Origin: Flagellimonas zhangzhouensis
GTDB taxonomy: Bacteria > Bacteroidota > Bacteroidia > Flavobacteriales > Flavobacteriaceae
Length of the DNA stretch: 64,000 nt
Reading direction: 5' to 3'
NCBI RefSeq assembly: GCF_900102925.1
Contig: NZ_FNKI01000001.1
Location: 186,001 to 250,000 of the forward strand
Below, one piece after another: positions 33,991 to 44,730 of this stretch. Numbering within the stretch: position 1 is the first letter of the stretch; each line of letters opens with the position of its first letter. Below the pieces are notes generated by a model. It saw only the letters and a list, made by a program, of their open reading frames with translations. It searched no databases and had not been told where the DNA came from. The position numbers and the translations under genes are program-made.

Positions 33991-35485
33991 GAACCAATAT
34001 ATTCTTGCCTTGGACCAAGGCACCACGAGTTCCCGTGCTGTAATCTTTGACAAAAAAGGGACTATAATTTCCATTGCCCAAAAAGAATTTACCCAAATTT
34101 TCCCTAAACCTGGATGGGTTGAACATGATCCCGATGAAATTTGGTCTACCCAAGCTGGTGTCGCTGCCGAAGTGGTGAGCAAAAAAGGACTTAAAGCGGA
34201 ACAAATGGCGGCCATTGGCATCACCAATCAGCGTGAAACGGTTGTGGTTTGGGATAAAAATACAGGTCATCCTGTTTACAATGCCATTGTTTGGCAAGAT
34301 AAACGTACAGCCGATTATTGCGATGCTTTAAAAAAGGATGGGAAATCGAAAATGATTCGTGAAAAAACGGGCTTGGTCATCGATTCCTATTTTTCGGCCA
34401 CCAAGGTCAAATGGATATTGGATCATGTGGAAGGCGCTCGCGAAAAGGCAAAAGCTGGTGATTTGGTTCTTGGGACGATAGATTCCTGGTTGATTTGGAA
34501 AATGACCGAGGGCAATCTTCATATTACGGATGTAACCAATGCTTGTCGAACGTTACTCTTCAACATCAACACTATGGATTGGGATGAGGATTTGTTGGAA
34601 TTGTTCACCATTCCAAAAAGTATGCTTCCCGAAGTGAAACAATCCAGTGAAGTTTACGGAAACACTTGCCCAAATTTCTTTGCCTCCAAAATTCCGATTG
34701 CTGGTATTGCAGGTGATCAACAAGCTGCTTTGTTCGGACAAATGTGCACTCAAAAAGGGATGGTAAAAAACACTTATGGTACAGGGTGTTTTATGTTGAT
34801 GAACATTGGGGAAAAACCCATCATTTCAGAAAACAATTTGTTGACCACGGTAGCTTGGAAAATAAATGGAAAAACACATTATGCCCTCGAAGGCAGTATT
34901 TTTATTGCTGGTGCTGTGGTGCAATGGTTGCGAGATGGATTGGGAATTATTAAAAAATCGTCCCAAGTGGAAATGTTGGCCACATCTGTTGATAGTTCGG
35001 ATGGGGTGTATTTTGTTCCAGCATTTGCGGGGCTTGGTGCCCCACATTGGAACCAACATGCCCAAGGCACCATTTTTGGCCTTACTCGAGGGAGTACCGA
35101 TGCGCATATTGCTCGTGCCGCATTGGAATCCATTGCCTACCAAACCATGGATATTTTAAAAGCCATGGAGGCTGATTCTGGAATTTCCATAAAAGAACTT
35201 CGTGTTGATGGTGGCGCCACAGTCAACAATTTACTGATGCAGTTTCAAGCTGATGTTTTGAATACGACGACTGTTCGACCCAAAATTGTGGAAACGACCG
35301 TAATGGGTGCGGCTTATTTAGCTGGATTGGCTGTTGGATATTGGGAAGATGCTGCCGAAATTCAGGATATATGGCAATCTGATGTGCACTTTACGCCTAC
35401 TGAAGATCGTGAAACCATTGAAAAAAACATTCAGGGCTGGTACCGAGCAATCAAAGCTTTGGAATACTGGACCGAAACCGAATAA
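33989..35485 (+). CDS. glpK: Glycerol kinase
   Basis: A 498-residue FGGY kinase that phosphorylates glycerol to glycerol 3-phosphate. It begins [18 protein letters not shown] (ATP phosphate loop). [24 protein letters not shown] and [11 protein letters not shown] are GlpK-type substrate regions, and [11 protein letters not shown] and [16 protein letters not shown] come later. The glycerol channel gene follows after 28 bases. Upstream, a perfect 14-base direct repeat reaches the start codon. No glycerol-3-phosphate dehydrogenase is present in the window. Confidence 0.96.
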   Translation: MNQYILALDQGTTSSRAVIFDKKGTIISIAQKEFTQIFPKPGWVEHDPDEIWSTQAGVAAEVVSKKGLKAEQMAAIGITNQRETVVVWDKNTGHPVYNAIVWQDKRTADYCDALKKDGKSKMIREKTGLVIDSYFSATKVKWILDHVEGAREKAKAGDLVLGTIDSWLIWKMTEGNLHITDVTNACRTLLFNINTMDWDEDLLELFTIPKSMLPEVKQSSEVYGNTCPNFFASKIPIAGIAGDQQAALFGQMCTQKGMVKNTYGTGCFMLMNIGEKPIISENNLLTTVAWKINGKTHYALEGSIFIAGAVVQWLRDGLGIIKKSSQVEMLATSVDSSDGVYFVPAFAGLGAPHWNQHAQGTIFGLTRGSTDAHIARAALESIAYQTMDILKAMEADSGISIKELRVDGGATVNNLLMQFQADVLNTTTVRPKIVETTVMGAAYLAGLAVGYWEDAAEIQDIWQSDVHFTPTEDRETIEKNIQGWYRAIKALEYWTETE

Positions 35486-35513
35486 TATTTCCTTTCAAAC
35501 TTATTTTTGATTT

Positions 35514-36242
35514 ATGACTCCTTTTATTTCTGAAATTATAGGCACTTTTTTACTCATTGTTTTAGGGTGCGGCGTAAATGCCAATGTGTGCTTGCAACAA
35601 ACTTATGGCAACAATTCTGGTTGGATCGTGATTACCACGGGGTGGGCCTTAGCTGTTTATACGGGTGTTGTGGTTGCAGGACCTTATAGTGGTGCCCACC
35701 TCAACCCAGCAGTTTCTATCGGATTGGCTGTTGCAGGAGAGTTTGATTGGGCCTCTGTACCTGGTTTTGTGGTAGCGCAATTTATTGGAGCAATTGGCGG
35801 TGCATTTACTGTTTGGTTAATCAATAAAAAACATTTTGAAGCTACCGAGGATGGTGCATTAAAAAGAGCTGTTTTTTGCACTTCCCCTGCAATCCCAAAT
35901 ACATTGCTCAATTTGGGTTCGGAAATCGTGGGAACATTTGTGCTCATATTTGCGGTACTCTTTTTTACTGATGCCACATTAAGTTCCGACAATACCATAA
36001 TAGGATTGGGTTCACTTGGTGCATTACCCGTTGCTTTTATTGTTTGGAGTATTGGACTTTCCTTGGGAGGTTTAACTGGATATGCCATCAACCCTGCACG
36101 TGATATGGGGCCACGAATTGTACATGCTTTAGTACCTATAAAAAATAAAGCGGATAAGGGTTGGAGCTATTCCTGGATTCCAATTGTTGGACCAATTTTA
36201 GGAGCTACGATTGCAGCTGTGGTTGCTATAGTTTTGCAGTAA
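35514..36242 (+). CDS. glpF: MIP family glycerol/water channel
   Basis: A 242-residue six-helix channel. The two half-helix NPA motifs are SGAHLNPAVSIG and GYAINPARDMG. The Asp after the second NPA-Arg (ARD) and the extended loop AHLNPA are typical of aquaglyceroporins. It lies 28 bases after glpK, so it supplies glycerol for that kinase. The stop codon directly abuts that of the convergent flavoprotein gene. Confidence 0.94.
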   Translation: MTPFISEIIGTFLLIVLGCGVNANVCLQQTYGNNSGWIVITTGWALAVYTGVVVAGPYSGAHLNPAVSIGLAVAGEFDWASVPGFVVAQFIGAIGGAFTVWLINKKHFEATEDGALKRAVFCTSPAIPNTLLNLGSEIVGTFVLIFAVLFFTDATLSSDNTIIGLGSLGALPVAFIVWSIGLSLGGLTGYAINPARDMGPRIVHALVPIKNKADKGWSYSWIPIVGPILGATIAAVVAIVLQ

Positions 36243-37514
36243 TTAAGTGGAAGAGGCAATGGATTGGGCCGCCAAATAAGCTCCTGTCCACGCATTTTGA
36301 AAATTGAATCCACCCGTTATGGCATCTACATTAATGATTTCTCCTGCAAAATAGAGATCGGGATATAATTTACTTTGGAAGGTTTTAAAATCAATTTCCT
36401 TAAGATCAATTCCTCCTGCGGTTACAAATTCTTCTTTAAAGGTGCTTTTCCCTTCCACTTTAAAGGAGCATGCCGTAAGTTGATTGGCCAACTCCTGCAG
36501 TTTTTCTTTGGTTAAATCAGCCCAGCGTTCTTCGGGTGAGATTTGGGCACCAGCTACCAATTTTTTCCAAAGTCGATTGGGCAAATCCACAGCTTGGGTT
36601 CTAAAAACAGTTTTTTTAGGTTCCTTTTGTTTTACCTCTCTTAAAAAGGCTTCTATGGAATCAGCTGTATACTCTGGCAACCAATTCACCTTGATTCTAA
36701 AATTGTATTTATAATCATTTAGCAAATTAGCTCCCCAAGCTGAAAGTTTTAAGATAGCTGGTCCGCTCAATCCCCAATGCGTGATCAAAAGTGGTCCATC
36801 AGAAAATAGTGCCGACTCTTGGCTCACCTTACTTTTAAGATTCAATGCTCCTTTGTCGACCATAAACGTTTTCTTGGGCAACACCTCAACTTCGGCATAG
36901 GTGCTTATCCCTGGAATTCCTTCAATCCGCTCATCTTTTATATTAAAGGTAAAAAGTGAAGGAACGGGAGGGATGATTTTATGACCCAATGCCTCCAGAA
37001 TGTTCCAGATTTTGGGATTGCTTCCTGTGGCCAACAATAATTTTTTGGTATGATAGTGTTTGTTCATGGTGGTAACTTGCCACCCTTCTTCCAACTTGGT
37101 TATTTGTTTTACCGAACTATTTTTAAGGATATCTACCCCTAATCGTTCCGCTTCTCCCAACAAACAATCAATAATGGATTGCGATGAATCGCTTTTTGGA
37201 AACACTCGACCATCTTCTTCAATTTTTAAAGGAACTCCTCTTTCTTCAAAAAATGACATGACATCCATTGGGGCATATTTATGGAAAGGGCCCAAAAGCT
37301 CCTTTTTACCCCTTGGGTAATTTGTAGTTAGTTCTTTTGGGATAAATTCCCCATGGGTTACATTGCAGCGACCCCCACCTGAAACCTTTACTTTGGACAG
37401 AACGGTCTTACCCCGTTCAAAAATGGCAATATTGAGATGAGGGGCTTGCTCGGCAATATGAATGGCTCCATAAAAACCAGCTGCACCGCCACCAACAATG
37501 ATTACATCGAACAT
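36243..37514 (-). CDS. HI0933/BaiN-like NAD(P)/FAD-dependent oxidoreductase
   Basis: A 423-residue flavoprotein of the HI0933 group. The FAD-binding start is VIIVGGGAAGFYGAIHIAE, the family-typical stretch KVKVSGGGRCNVTHG follows near residue 45, and the C terminus carries LYFAGEIINVDAITGGFNFQNAWTGAY. The role of the group is largely unknown; BaiN has been linked to bile-acid dehydroxylation, which is irrelevant here. It overlaps the start of the glycerophosphodiesterase gene's stop by one base, so the two are coupled on the minus strand. Confidence 0.9.
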   Translation of the reverse strand: MFDVIIVGGGAAGFYGAIHIAEQAPHLNIAIFERGKTVLSKVKVSGGGRCNVTHGEFIPKELTTNYPRGKKELLGPFHKYAPMDVMSFFEERGVPLKIEEDGRVFPKSDSSQSIIDCLLGEAERLGVDILKNSSVKQITKLEEGWQVTTMNKHYHTKKLLLATGSNPKIWNILEALGHKIIPPVPSLFTFNIKDERIEGIPGISTYAEVEVLPKKTFMVDKGALNLKSKVSQESALFSDGPLLITHWGLSGPAILKLSAWGANLLNDYKYNFRIKVNWLPEYTADSIEAFLREVKQKEPKKTVFRTQAVDLPNRLWKKLVAGAQISPEERWADLTKEKLQELANQLTACSFKVEGKSTFKEEFVTAGGIDLKEIDFKTFQSKLYPDLYFAGEIINVDAITGGFNFQNAWTGAYLAAQSIASST

Positions 37515-38263
37515 TAGTTCACCCTTTCCGGATAATTGGTGATAATCCCGTCTACCCCAAATGACTTCACTTTTTCGATGTCAGCAGGTTCGTTTACTGT
37601 CCAAGTGTACACCTTTAAGCCTTCTTCATGCATTTGGTTTACATTTTCTTGGGTCAAGGTTTCAAACTGTGGATTAATTGCAGTTGCCTTAAGTTCTTTT
37701 GCTTTTGCAATGGCTTTTAAAGGGTCTTCACTGGTAAGTACAGCTATTTGAATACTATCGTTATACCCTCGCATATCTTCCAACTCGTTCCATTTAAAAC
37801 TGGAAATGATGAAATTTTCAGGAGACCATCCTTGTCTTTTAATATAGCTGGAGGTGATGAAATTCACCCTGTCTGCAGTACCATCACCTTTTAATTCGAT
37901 ATTGAGAGCGACCTTGTTGTCAATTAATCTTAACACATCTTGAAGCATCGGGATTTTATGCCCTCCATCCAAGGTCAACTTTTTCATGTCTATTATATTG
38001 AAAAGCTCCAAAGGACCACTTCCATTGGCAAGTCTATCTACAGTTTCATCATGAAAAACCACAATTTCTCCACTTTCGATTTTAAAAACGTCGATTTCAA
38101 TCATGTCAACACCCAAGTCCATAGCTTTTTGAATTGAAGCCAAGGTATTCTCTGTTTCGTGGCCCATGGCACCTCTATGTCCAATCACCAACGGTTTAGA
38201 ATTAGTCATTTCGCAACTTGTTAAACATATAATGGCAGCTAAAGTTACAAGTAAGTTTCTCAT
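37514..38263 (-). CDS. Glycerophosphodiester phosphodiesterase lipoprotein
   Basis: A 249-residue GDPD enzyme with a lipoprotein signal (AAIICLTSCEMT). Catalytic features are VIGHRGAMGHETENTLAS (His, Arg, Glu), VDMIEIDVFKIESGEIVVFHD (Glu, Asp, His), ALNIELKGDG and the C-terminal VYTWTVNEP. It releases glycerol 3-phosphate from deacylated phospholipids outside the cytoplasm, which fits the nearby glycerol kinase and channel. It is the first gene of a two-gene unit with the flavoprotein. Confidence 0.92.
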   Translation of the reverse strand: MRNLLVTLAAIICLTSCEMTNSKPLVIGHRGAMGHETENTLASIQKAMDLGVDMIEIDVFKIESGEIVVFHDETVDRLANGSGPLELFNIIDMKKLTLDGGHKIPMLQDVLRLIDNKVALNIELKGDGTADRVNFITSSYIKRQGWSPENFIISSFKWNELEDMRGYNDSIQIAVLTSEDPLKAIAKAKELKATAINPQFETLTQENVNQMHEEGLKVYTWTVNEPADIEKVKSFGVDGIITNYPERVN

Positions 38264-38365
38264 TTTATTTTGGTTGTTAGTTGGATGCTAAAAATACGAT
38301 TTGAAAATGAAATTAAGCAACAGGAATCATCCTTCAAATCCTACTTTACGCTATTTAATTCAGGA

Positions 38366-40240
38366 TTACTCCTTTACACTAAAAATATAGGATTGCAATG
38401 GTTCCAGTTTCACTTTGAATTGGCCTTTGCCCTCTTTTATATGAAGCTCGGGTTTTTCCTCTCCATACAATTCATCCATCAATCTATAATCACCATCCAT
38501 GAGATTCCATTTGGAAACCACATCTTCAGGAAGTTTTAAATCAAAGGCATAATTTTTTTGTGCATCGAAATTGGAAACTATGATCAGTTTTTCTTCATCG
38601 CTCCATCGAACATAGGATAGCACACGATGGTCGTAATTCTCTGTATTATCTTTATTATAAAAGTGAATTTCTTGATACGCTCCCATCAAAGCATCACTTT
38701 TAATTGTAAAGTTGAGCAAACGTTTATAAAAATCACGAAGATCCTTTTCCTGCGGAAGTAATTGACCTCCATCAAACTTTTTATTGTTCACCCATCTTTG
38801 ATGATGTGGCACTCCAATGTAATCAAAAATGGAGGTTCGGGTAGGGTCTCCAAAACCTGCATCTTCTGCACCGGGCTCCCCCACTTCTTGTCCAAAATAT
38901 ATCATGGTAGGGGAAGTGCTCAAAGTTGCCGAAACCACCATGGCAGGTTTTGCGAGGGTTGCATCACCAACAAAATCAGGACTGGCTATCCGCTGCTCAT
39001 CATGGTTCTCCAAAAAGTGAAGCATATGGTGTTCTATATCTTCCATGCCACGTTGCACTACCGGAATATGGTCGGTCCAACCATAACCTTTCATTATGTG
39101 TTTAATGCTATCGTATAATTCGACTTTATCGTAGAGGTAATCCATTTTGCCCAAATGGATGTAATCTCTGTACAAACTTGGATTGTAAACCTCAGCTAGC
39201 AAGAATGCATCTGGATTTTTCATTTTGATGCTGGAATTCATATAACTCCAGAATTCAACGGGAACCATTTCAGCCATATCAAAACGGAAGCCATCTACAC
39301 CAAAATCCAACCAATAAAGGGCAATATCTTTGAATTTATCCCAAGAATCGGGCACTATTTTATCTTTCCAGAACTCGAAATGGGCTTTATAATCCATATT
39401 TCGGTAGGGTTCTGGCAGCTGTTCAAAATCTTTTGTTCCATCGGGACGCACCCCGTAATTTATCTTTACCGTTTCGTACCAATCGTTAAAATTTGGTTGT
39501 GCTAAACGTGAACCATTGCCTGTCCATTTGGCTGGATTTTCTTCGAATTTGGAATCGGCCAAAGGGTTTTTATCACCGCCCAAAGGCAAATAACCATCTT
39601 GCCACTCAGGTACCTTAAAGGATTGCCCTGGGATATAATAGAAATTATTGTTTACATCGTATTCTTTAGTGGTATCATCAGCTGCTCCAAAATCGGACAC
39701 ACCCTCTGGGTTGGTCACACCCTCATAGTTACGGGCCACATGATTGGGCACAATGTCGATAATTACCTTTAAACCCGACTTATGAGTTCTTTCAATCAGC
39801 TCTTTAAACTCCTGTAACCGAATAGCAGGGTCTAGGGCCAAATCTGGGTTTACATTATAATAATCTTTTACAGCGTAGGGTGACCCTGCTCGCCCCTTCA
39901 CAACATCGGGATCATCATTAGAGATTCCATATGCTGTATAATCGTTTATTACTGCATGGTGAGGAACCCCGGTGTACCAAATATGTGTAACCCCTAAATC
40001 TTTAATTTCTTGAAGTGCTTCTTCGGTAAAGTCAGCAAACTTACCCACGCCATTTTCCTCGATTGTTCCCCAGGGTTTATTGGTGGTGTTGGTGTTTCCG
40101 AACAAACGGGTAAAAACCTGATAAACTACTTCTTTCTTTTTCATAGTTATGGGCTGAGTGGTTTTTGTTTCGGTTTTCTGCTTACACGAAGATATAATGG
40201 CAAAAACAACCAAAAAAGTGAGTAGGGAATTTGTTTTCAT
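38366..40240 (-). CDS. GH13 alpha-amylase family lipoprotein
   Basis: A 624-residue glycoside hydrolase with a lipoprotein signal (VFAIISSCKQKT). GH13 conserved regions are visible in order: VIIDIVPNHVAR, VDGFRFDMAEMVP (nucleophile Asp), FLLAEVYNPSLYRD (acid Glu) and FLENHDEQRI (third Asp). The beta-rich C-terminal domain ends LEPLQSYIFSV. It probably cleaves alpha-glucans at the cell surface or in the periplasm. It follows the LacI regulator after 30 bases in the same direction, so both share the divergent region with susC. Confidence 0.93.
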   Translation of the reverse strand: MKTNSLLTFLVVFAIISSCKQKTETKTTQPITMKKKEVVYQVFTRLFGNTNTTNKPWGTIEENGVGKFADFTEEALQEIKDLGVTHIWYTGVPHHAVINDYTAYGISNDDPDVVKGRAGSPYAVKDYYNVNPDLALDPAIRLQEFKELIERTHKSGLKVIIDIVPNHVARNYEGVTNPEGVSDFGAADDTTKEYDVNNNFYYIPGQSFKVPEWQDGYLPLGGDKNPLADSKFEENPAKWTGNGSRLAQPNFNDWYETVKINYGVRPDGTKDFEQLPEPYRNMDYKAHFEFWKDKIVPDSWDKFKDIALYWLDFGVDGFRFDMAEMVPVEFWSYMNSSIKMKNPDAFLLAEVYNPSLYRDYIHLGKMDYLYDKVELYDSIKHIMKGYGWTDHIPVVQRGMEDIEHHMLHFLENHDEQRIASPDFVGDATLAKPAMVVSATLSTSPTMIYFGQEVGEPGAEDAGFGDPTRTSIFDYIGVPHHQRWVNNKKFDGGQLLPQEKDLRDFYKRLLNFTIKSDALMGAYQEIHFYNKDNTENYDHRVLSYVRWSDEEKLIIVSNFDAQKNYAFDLKLPEDVVSKWNLMDGDYRLMDELYGEEKPELHIKEGKGQFKVKLEPLQSYIFSVKE

Positions 40241-40270
40241 GTAGTTGAAACTATTTTTTGGTCCAAAGAA

Positions 40271-41290
40271 TTAATGGGCAATGGAATCCCTGATGACCAA
40301 AGTAGGTTCGAGTATTTTGGTTTGATAAGTTTCTTCCTCGGCTTCGCTTTCGATTTTATCGATTAGCATTTGAGCGGAGACCTCTCCCATTTTTTCGCCA
40401 TGTTGCGCCACAACAGTTAAACTTGGATTGGCATATTTGGACAAAACGCCATCAGTAAATCCGATAAAGGCAATGTCTTCTGGAATTCTAAGTCCTTTTT
40501 CTTGTACTAGGCGCATGCTGTAAACGGCAAAAATTTCATTGACGCACAAAACGGCATCTGGCTCATATTTATTCAAGAAGGATTTTATGGCTTGCTCATC
40601 CATTTCCATGGAATCCATTTTAAGCATTAGATCGGTGTTAATCCCAAGTGGGCTTTCTTCCAATGCTTTTTTATAGCCGTTGGTACGCTCCTTACTTACA
40701 CTCAAATAATCGTCCGTTGTAATCAGGGCTATTTTTTTCTTCCCTTGATCGATAAATTTTTTGGTTGCTTGATAAGCTCCCAATTCATCATCAATGACCA
40801 CTTTATCGCATTCAACTTCCTGAGTAATCCTATCAAACAAAACAACAGGAATTCCTTGTTCGGTAACTTCCTTTAAATGATTGTAATCGCCTTTGCGTTG
40901 GGTTTCGGAAGAAAGGGACATAATAAATCCGTCGATACTCCCATTGGCCAACATTTCCATATTGATCACTTCTTTATCAAAAGATTCCTCGGACAAACAT
41001 ACAATAACATTATACCCTTTGGCATTGGCATACTTTTCAATACCTCGAATAACCGTAGTAAAAAAGTGATGGACTATATCCGGAATAACCACTCCAATAT
41101 TTTTGGTGCGTTTGTTTTTTAAACTGATGGCAATATTATTCGGCTTGTAATTATAGAGTTTGGCAAAAGCCTGTACCTTCTCCTTGGTATCACGGCTTAT
41201 TTCCTCACTATTTTTTAAAGCTTTTGAAACTGTGGAGATGGAGACCTCCAATTCCCGGGCAATATCTTTTAACGTAATCTTGGCTTTCAA
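40271..41290 (-). CDS. LacI family transcriptional regulator
   Basis: A 339-residue LacI/PurR-type regulator. The N-terminal helix-turn-helix reads ITLKDIARELEVSISTVSKALK. The sensor core has NIGVVIPDIVHHFFTTVIRG, DGFIMSLSSE, VVLFDRI and IPEDIAFIGFTDG. The start is a TTG at 41288-41290: the frame upstream hits a stop within 12 codons and offers no ATG. Location between the alpha-amylase and the divergent susC/susD makes it the likely sugar-responsive controller of both. A central-CpG palindrome (41551-41560) is a candidate operator. Confidence 0.93.
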   Translation of the reverse strand: MKAKITLKDIARELEVSISTVSKALKNSEEISRDTKEKVQAFAKLYNYKPNNIAISLKNKRTKNIGVVIPDIVHHFFTTVIRGIEKYANAKGYNVIVCLSEESFDKEVINMEMLANGSIDGFIMSLSSETQRKGDYNHLKEVTEQGIPVVLFDRITQEVECDKVVIDDELGAYQATKKFIDQGKKKIALITTDDYLSVSKERTNGYKKALEESPLGINTDLMLKMDSMEMDEQAIKSFLNKYEPDAVLCVNEIFAVYSMRLVQEKGLRIPEDIAFIGFTDGVLSKYANPSLTVVAQHGEKMGEVSAQMLIDKIESEAEEETYQTKILEPTLVIRDSIAH

Positions 41291-41653
41291 CGATATGGAA
41301 TTATCAATTCTGGATTAACATGGAAAATTACTCAATATAGCATTAACAAATTGTCAAAATGCTTCTTTTTAACAATTTCAATAGCAGTTTAACATGCCCA
41401 ATTTGCACTTTCCCAGGGCAATCAAAAAATAAAATACTATATTAGGGCATATATTGCGGAATTCGCAATTTCTACAATCACTTATATTATTTAATTAAAA
41501 ATAAGGAAATAATAATTGTTGTTTTTACACTTGTCGAAGTTATTAACACTAAAACGTTTTCGTATTATTATGCGATATGCTTAAATTTTGATTAACCTTT
41601 TTTTTATATATGTTTAACACTTGAATTAAAATTAACTAAACTTTAAATTAATT
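41291..41653. other. 363-base divergent regulatory region, lacI-type gene and susC
   Basis: A non-coding, AT-rich stretch between the divergent LacI-type gene and susC. It holds an imperfect palindrome ATTGCG-GAATT-CGCAAT (41452-41468) and the perfect palindrome AAAACGTTTT (41551-41560). A near -7 box, TAAATTTTG (41582-41590), lies about 60 bases before the susC ATG. No ORF of interest was seen. Confidence 0.6.
41551..41560. promoter_or_regulatory. Candidate LacI-type operator
   Basis: AAAACGTTTT is a perfect palindrome with a central CpG, the hallmark of LacI/PurR/CcpA-family operators. It lies about 93 bases before the susC start and about 20 bases upstream of the probable -7 box, in a region shared with the LacI-type gene. 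Confidence 0.5.
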
Positions 41654-44600
41654 ATGAAGATTACGCTACTGAAAAGCTTTTTGCTTCTTGGGGCATTTCT
41701 GTGCTTCGGATTGGCAAAGGCTCAAACCGTATCTGGTACCGTTTCGGACGCTAACGGACCGCTACCAGGAGCGAGCGTGTTGGTAAAAGGTACTACCAAT
41801 GGTACGCAGACCGATTTTGATGGTAATTATACCTTAAGCGACATTGGAAGTTCTGCTGTATTGGTGATTAGCTACATTGGCTACAGTACCCAAGAAATTC
41901 CTGTAAATGGCCAATCCACAATTAACGTTACACTTCAAGAAGATGCGCAGGCATTGGACGAGGTTGTAATTATTGGTTACGGTCAAACTACAGTTAAAGA
42001 TGCGACCGGTTCGGTTGCCGCTGTAACCTCGGAAGATTTTAACGGTGGGGTAATTTCATCCCCGGAACAGTTGATCCAAGGTAAAACATCCGGTGTTCAG
42101 ATCACCCAATCAAGTGGTGAGCCTGGTGCTGGTATTGCCTTGAGAATTCGTGGTACTGCATCAGTTCGATCAAACAACAGTCCATTATTTGTTATTGATG
42201 GTGTTCCTGTAACCAACGAAAGTGTATCCGCCAGTGGTGCCGATGTTGGTGTAGGTACCAGTGGTTCTAAAAACCCTTTGAACTTCTTGAATCCAAATGA
42301 TATTGAAAGCATGAGTATCTTGAAAGATGCTTCTGCAACTGCCATCTACGGTTCTAGAGGTGCTAATGGTGTTGTGGTAATTACCACTAAATCTGGAAAA
42401 GGTGGAGGATCACAAGGACAATGGGGTTTCACAACCAATTTAAGTATCTCCAAAGTGGCCAACACTTATGATTTGTTGACTGCTGAAGAGTTTATTGAGC
42501 GTGGAGGTTCCAACTTAGGAGGTGCCACAGATTGGCAGAACTACATCTTTAGAACTTCTGCTTCTACAGACAACAACCTTTCATATGCCCAAAACTATGG
42601 TAAGGGTAATGTGAGAGCCACTTTTGGTTACTCTAAGCAATTTGGTGTTATCGAAAATACCAACTTGGAAAGAATCACAGGTAGAGTAAACGCTGCTCAC
42701 CGTTTCTTTGATGATAAGTTTAGAGTTAACTTACAAGCTACTGTTTCAAGAATCAACGATCAAGCACCGTTTATCAGTAGAACTTCGGGTAGTACTGGTG
42801 ACTTGCTTGCAGCCGCTTATTATGCAAACCCAACGCTAACAGCAAACCCTGGCATTAGTGCTGCACCAGATAGAAACCCTGCCAACCTTTTGGCTTACTA
42901 CGATGATAATACCCATACCGATAGATTCCTTGGAAACCTATCTTTGGAGTATGACATTACGGAAGAATTGACAGCTAAATTGAACGTTGGTTATGATACT
43001 TCCAGTTCAACAAGAGGTCAGGTTTCAGGACCACAAATTCTAGCCTTGAACAATGGTGCAGAAAACAATGGTCGTGCTGCTGTAAGTAATCTAGACACTG
43101 AAAACCGTTTGGTAGAACTTACTTTAAACTACAACAAACAATACGAAAACTCTAGTCTTGATGCCCTTATCGGTTTCTCCTTCCAAGATTTCAATAGGAA
43201 AGGACAAAACATGTTGGGTCAAGGTTACGGAACTGCCAACTTAGGAGCTATTATTGATGCTACCAACAGTGCTTATGATGCTACTTACAATTTGGCAAGT
43301 AACTATCAAGCCTATGGAATCGGTACTTTTCAAGATGATGCGGATGCTGGTGATCAATTCAGAATTTTGGGACTAACTCCAAATGTGAACGAATCTACCT
43401 TGACATTGCCAAACATTCCAATCGATGCCTTTACAGTAGATACTTTTGATAATACTGATGAGTTACAGTCATTCTTTGGAAGGGTTAACTACACGCTAAT
43501 GGATAAGTACTTGTTTACTGCGACCGTTAGAGCGGATGGTTCTTCAAGATTTGGTGGAAATAACCAATACGGTTACTTCCCTTCAGCGGCTTTCGCATGG
43601 AAATTAAACGAAGAAGACTTTACGGGCGATGCCTTCTCTACTTTGAAAATGAGATTGAGCTGGGGTATCACTGGTAACCAAGATGGTCTTGGTTATGGGC
43701 AGTTTGTGAACAGAACAAGATGGAACCAATTAGGTATCGGTGCTAATTCACAGATCACTTCACCTGCAACATCTGAAATTGCATTCGCTAACCCAGACCT
43801 TAAATGGGAATCAACAACCCAATACGGTTTTGGTATTGATTTTGGATTCAACAACGATCGTTTCACAGGTAACATTGATTTGTACCGTAAAGAAACAACA
43901 GACATTCTTTTGAACTTGCCAGCTGTACAGCCTGCAACTTCACCATTCGTTTTCCAGAATGTTGATGGTAAAATCATCAACCAAGGTATTGAATTTGGAT
44001 TGGATTACGACATTCTTAGAGGAGAGGACTTCAACTGGAATGCCAACTTCAATATTTCTTACAACCAAAACGAGTTGACCAATTACAATGGCCCGAACAT
44101 TCAAGCGGGTAACCTTTACGGACAAGGTCTTACGGGAACAACTTCCCAAATCTTGACCAATGGAAAACCATTGTTTACATACAACTTGCGTGAGGTAGAC
44201 GAAAACTTTAATGTAGATACCGACCCAACCATTTTGGACAAGTCAGGTCTTCCTAAAATTATTTCAGGTTTCTCTACTTCTGCTTCCTACAAAAACTGGG
44301 ATGCATCAGTATTCTTCTCAGGTCAATTTGGACACTATGTGTACAATAACACAGCTAACGCTTTGTTTGCAGCTCCACAGATTGGTAGTAGAAACAACTT
44401 GAAAAGCGTAGTGGACAACGGGGTTACACTATCTGCAACAAACCCAAGTACATATTTCTTGGAAAAAGGAGATTTTGTAAGACTTCAGTCGGCTTCGATT
44501 TCATATAACGTTCCATTAAGTGGCGATGGCTCATTAAAGAGTATGCGTCTTAGTGTAAACGGTCAGAACTTGTGGTTAATTACAGACTACAGCGGTTTAG

Positions 44601-44716
44601 ATCCCGAAGTAAGCACTAGTGATGTACCTGCAAATGGTTTGCCATCAGCCTCTATTGATTATCTTCAATACCCAAGACCGAGAACTTTCACTTTTGGGGT
44701 TAATGTTACATTTTAA
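41654..44716 (+). CDS. susC-like: SusC/RagA family TonB-dependent outer-membrane transporter
   Basis: A 1020-residue SusC-type transporter. After the signal peptide (ending GLAKAQ) comes a CarboxypepD_reg-like domain (VSGTVSDANGPLPGASVLVKG), the TonB box region EVVIIGYGQTTVKD, and the plug (QGKTSGVQITQSSGEPGAG, PLFVIDGVPV, ATAIYGSRGANGVVVITTKSG). The beta-barrel ends in FTFGVNVTF with the C-terminal Phe of outer-membrane proteins. It imports oligosaccharides with the SusD partner encoded 14 bases later. The LacI-type regulator and amylase next door suggest maltodextrin or starch (inference). Confidence 0.95.
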   Translation: MKITLLKSFLLLGAFLCFGLAKAQTVSGTVSDANGPLPGASVLVKGTTNGTQTDFDGNYTLSDIGSSAVLVISYIGYSTQEIPVNGQSTINVTLQEDAQALDEVVIIGYGQTTVKDATGSVAAVTSEDFNGGVISSPEQLIQGKTSGVQITQSSGEPGAGIALRIRGTASVRSNNSPLFVIDGVPVTNESVSASGADVGVGTSGSKNPLNFLNPNDIESMSILKDASATAIYGSRGANGVVVITTKSGKGGGSQGQWGFTTNLSISKVANTYDLLTAEEFIERGGSNLGGATDWQNYIFRTSASTDNNLSYAQNYGKGNVRATFGYSKQFGVIENTNLERITGRVNAAHRFFDDKFRVNLQATVSRINDQAPFISRTSGSTGDLLAAAYYANPTLTANPGISAAPDRNPANLLAYYDDNTHTDRFLGNLSLEYDITEELTAKLNVGYDTSSSTRGQVSGPQILALNNGAENNGRAAVSNLDTENRLVELTLNYNKQYENSSLDALIGFSFQDFNRKGQNMLGQGYGTANLGAIIDATNSAYDATYNLASNYQAYGIGTFQDDADAGDQFRILGLTPNVNESTLTLPNIPIDAFTVDTFDNTDELQSFFGRVNYTLMDKYLFTATVRADGSSRFGGNNQYGYFPSAAFAWKLNEEDFTGDAFSTLKMRLSWGITGNQDGLGYGQFVNRTRWNQLGIGANSQITSPATSEIAFANPDLKWESTTQYGFGIDFGFNNDRFTGNIDLYRKETTDILLNLPAVQPATSPFVFQNVDGKIINQGIEFGLDYDILRGEDFNWNANFNISYNQNELTNYNGPNIQAGNLYGQGLTGTTSQILTNGKPLFTYNLREVDENFNVDTDPTILDKSGLPKIISGFSTSASYKNWDASVFFSGQFGHYVYNNTANALFAAPQIGSRNNLKSVVDNGVTLSATNPSTYFLEKGDFVRLQSASISYNVPLSGDGSLKSMRLSVNGQNLWLITDYSGLDPEVSTSDVPANGLPSASIDYLQYPRPRTFTFGVNVTF

Positions 44717-44730
44717 AAAAATTGCAAACC

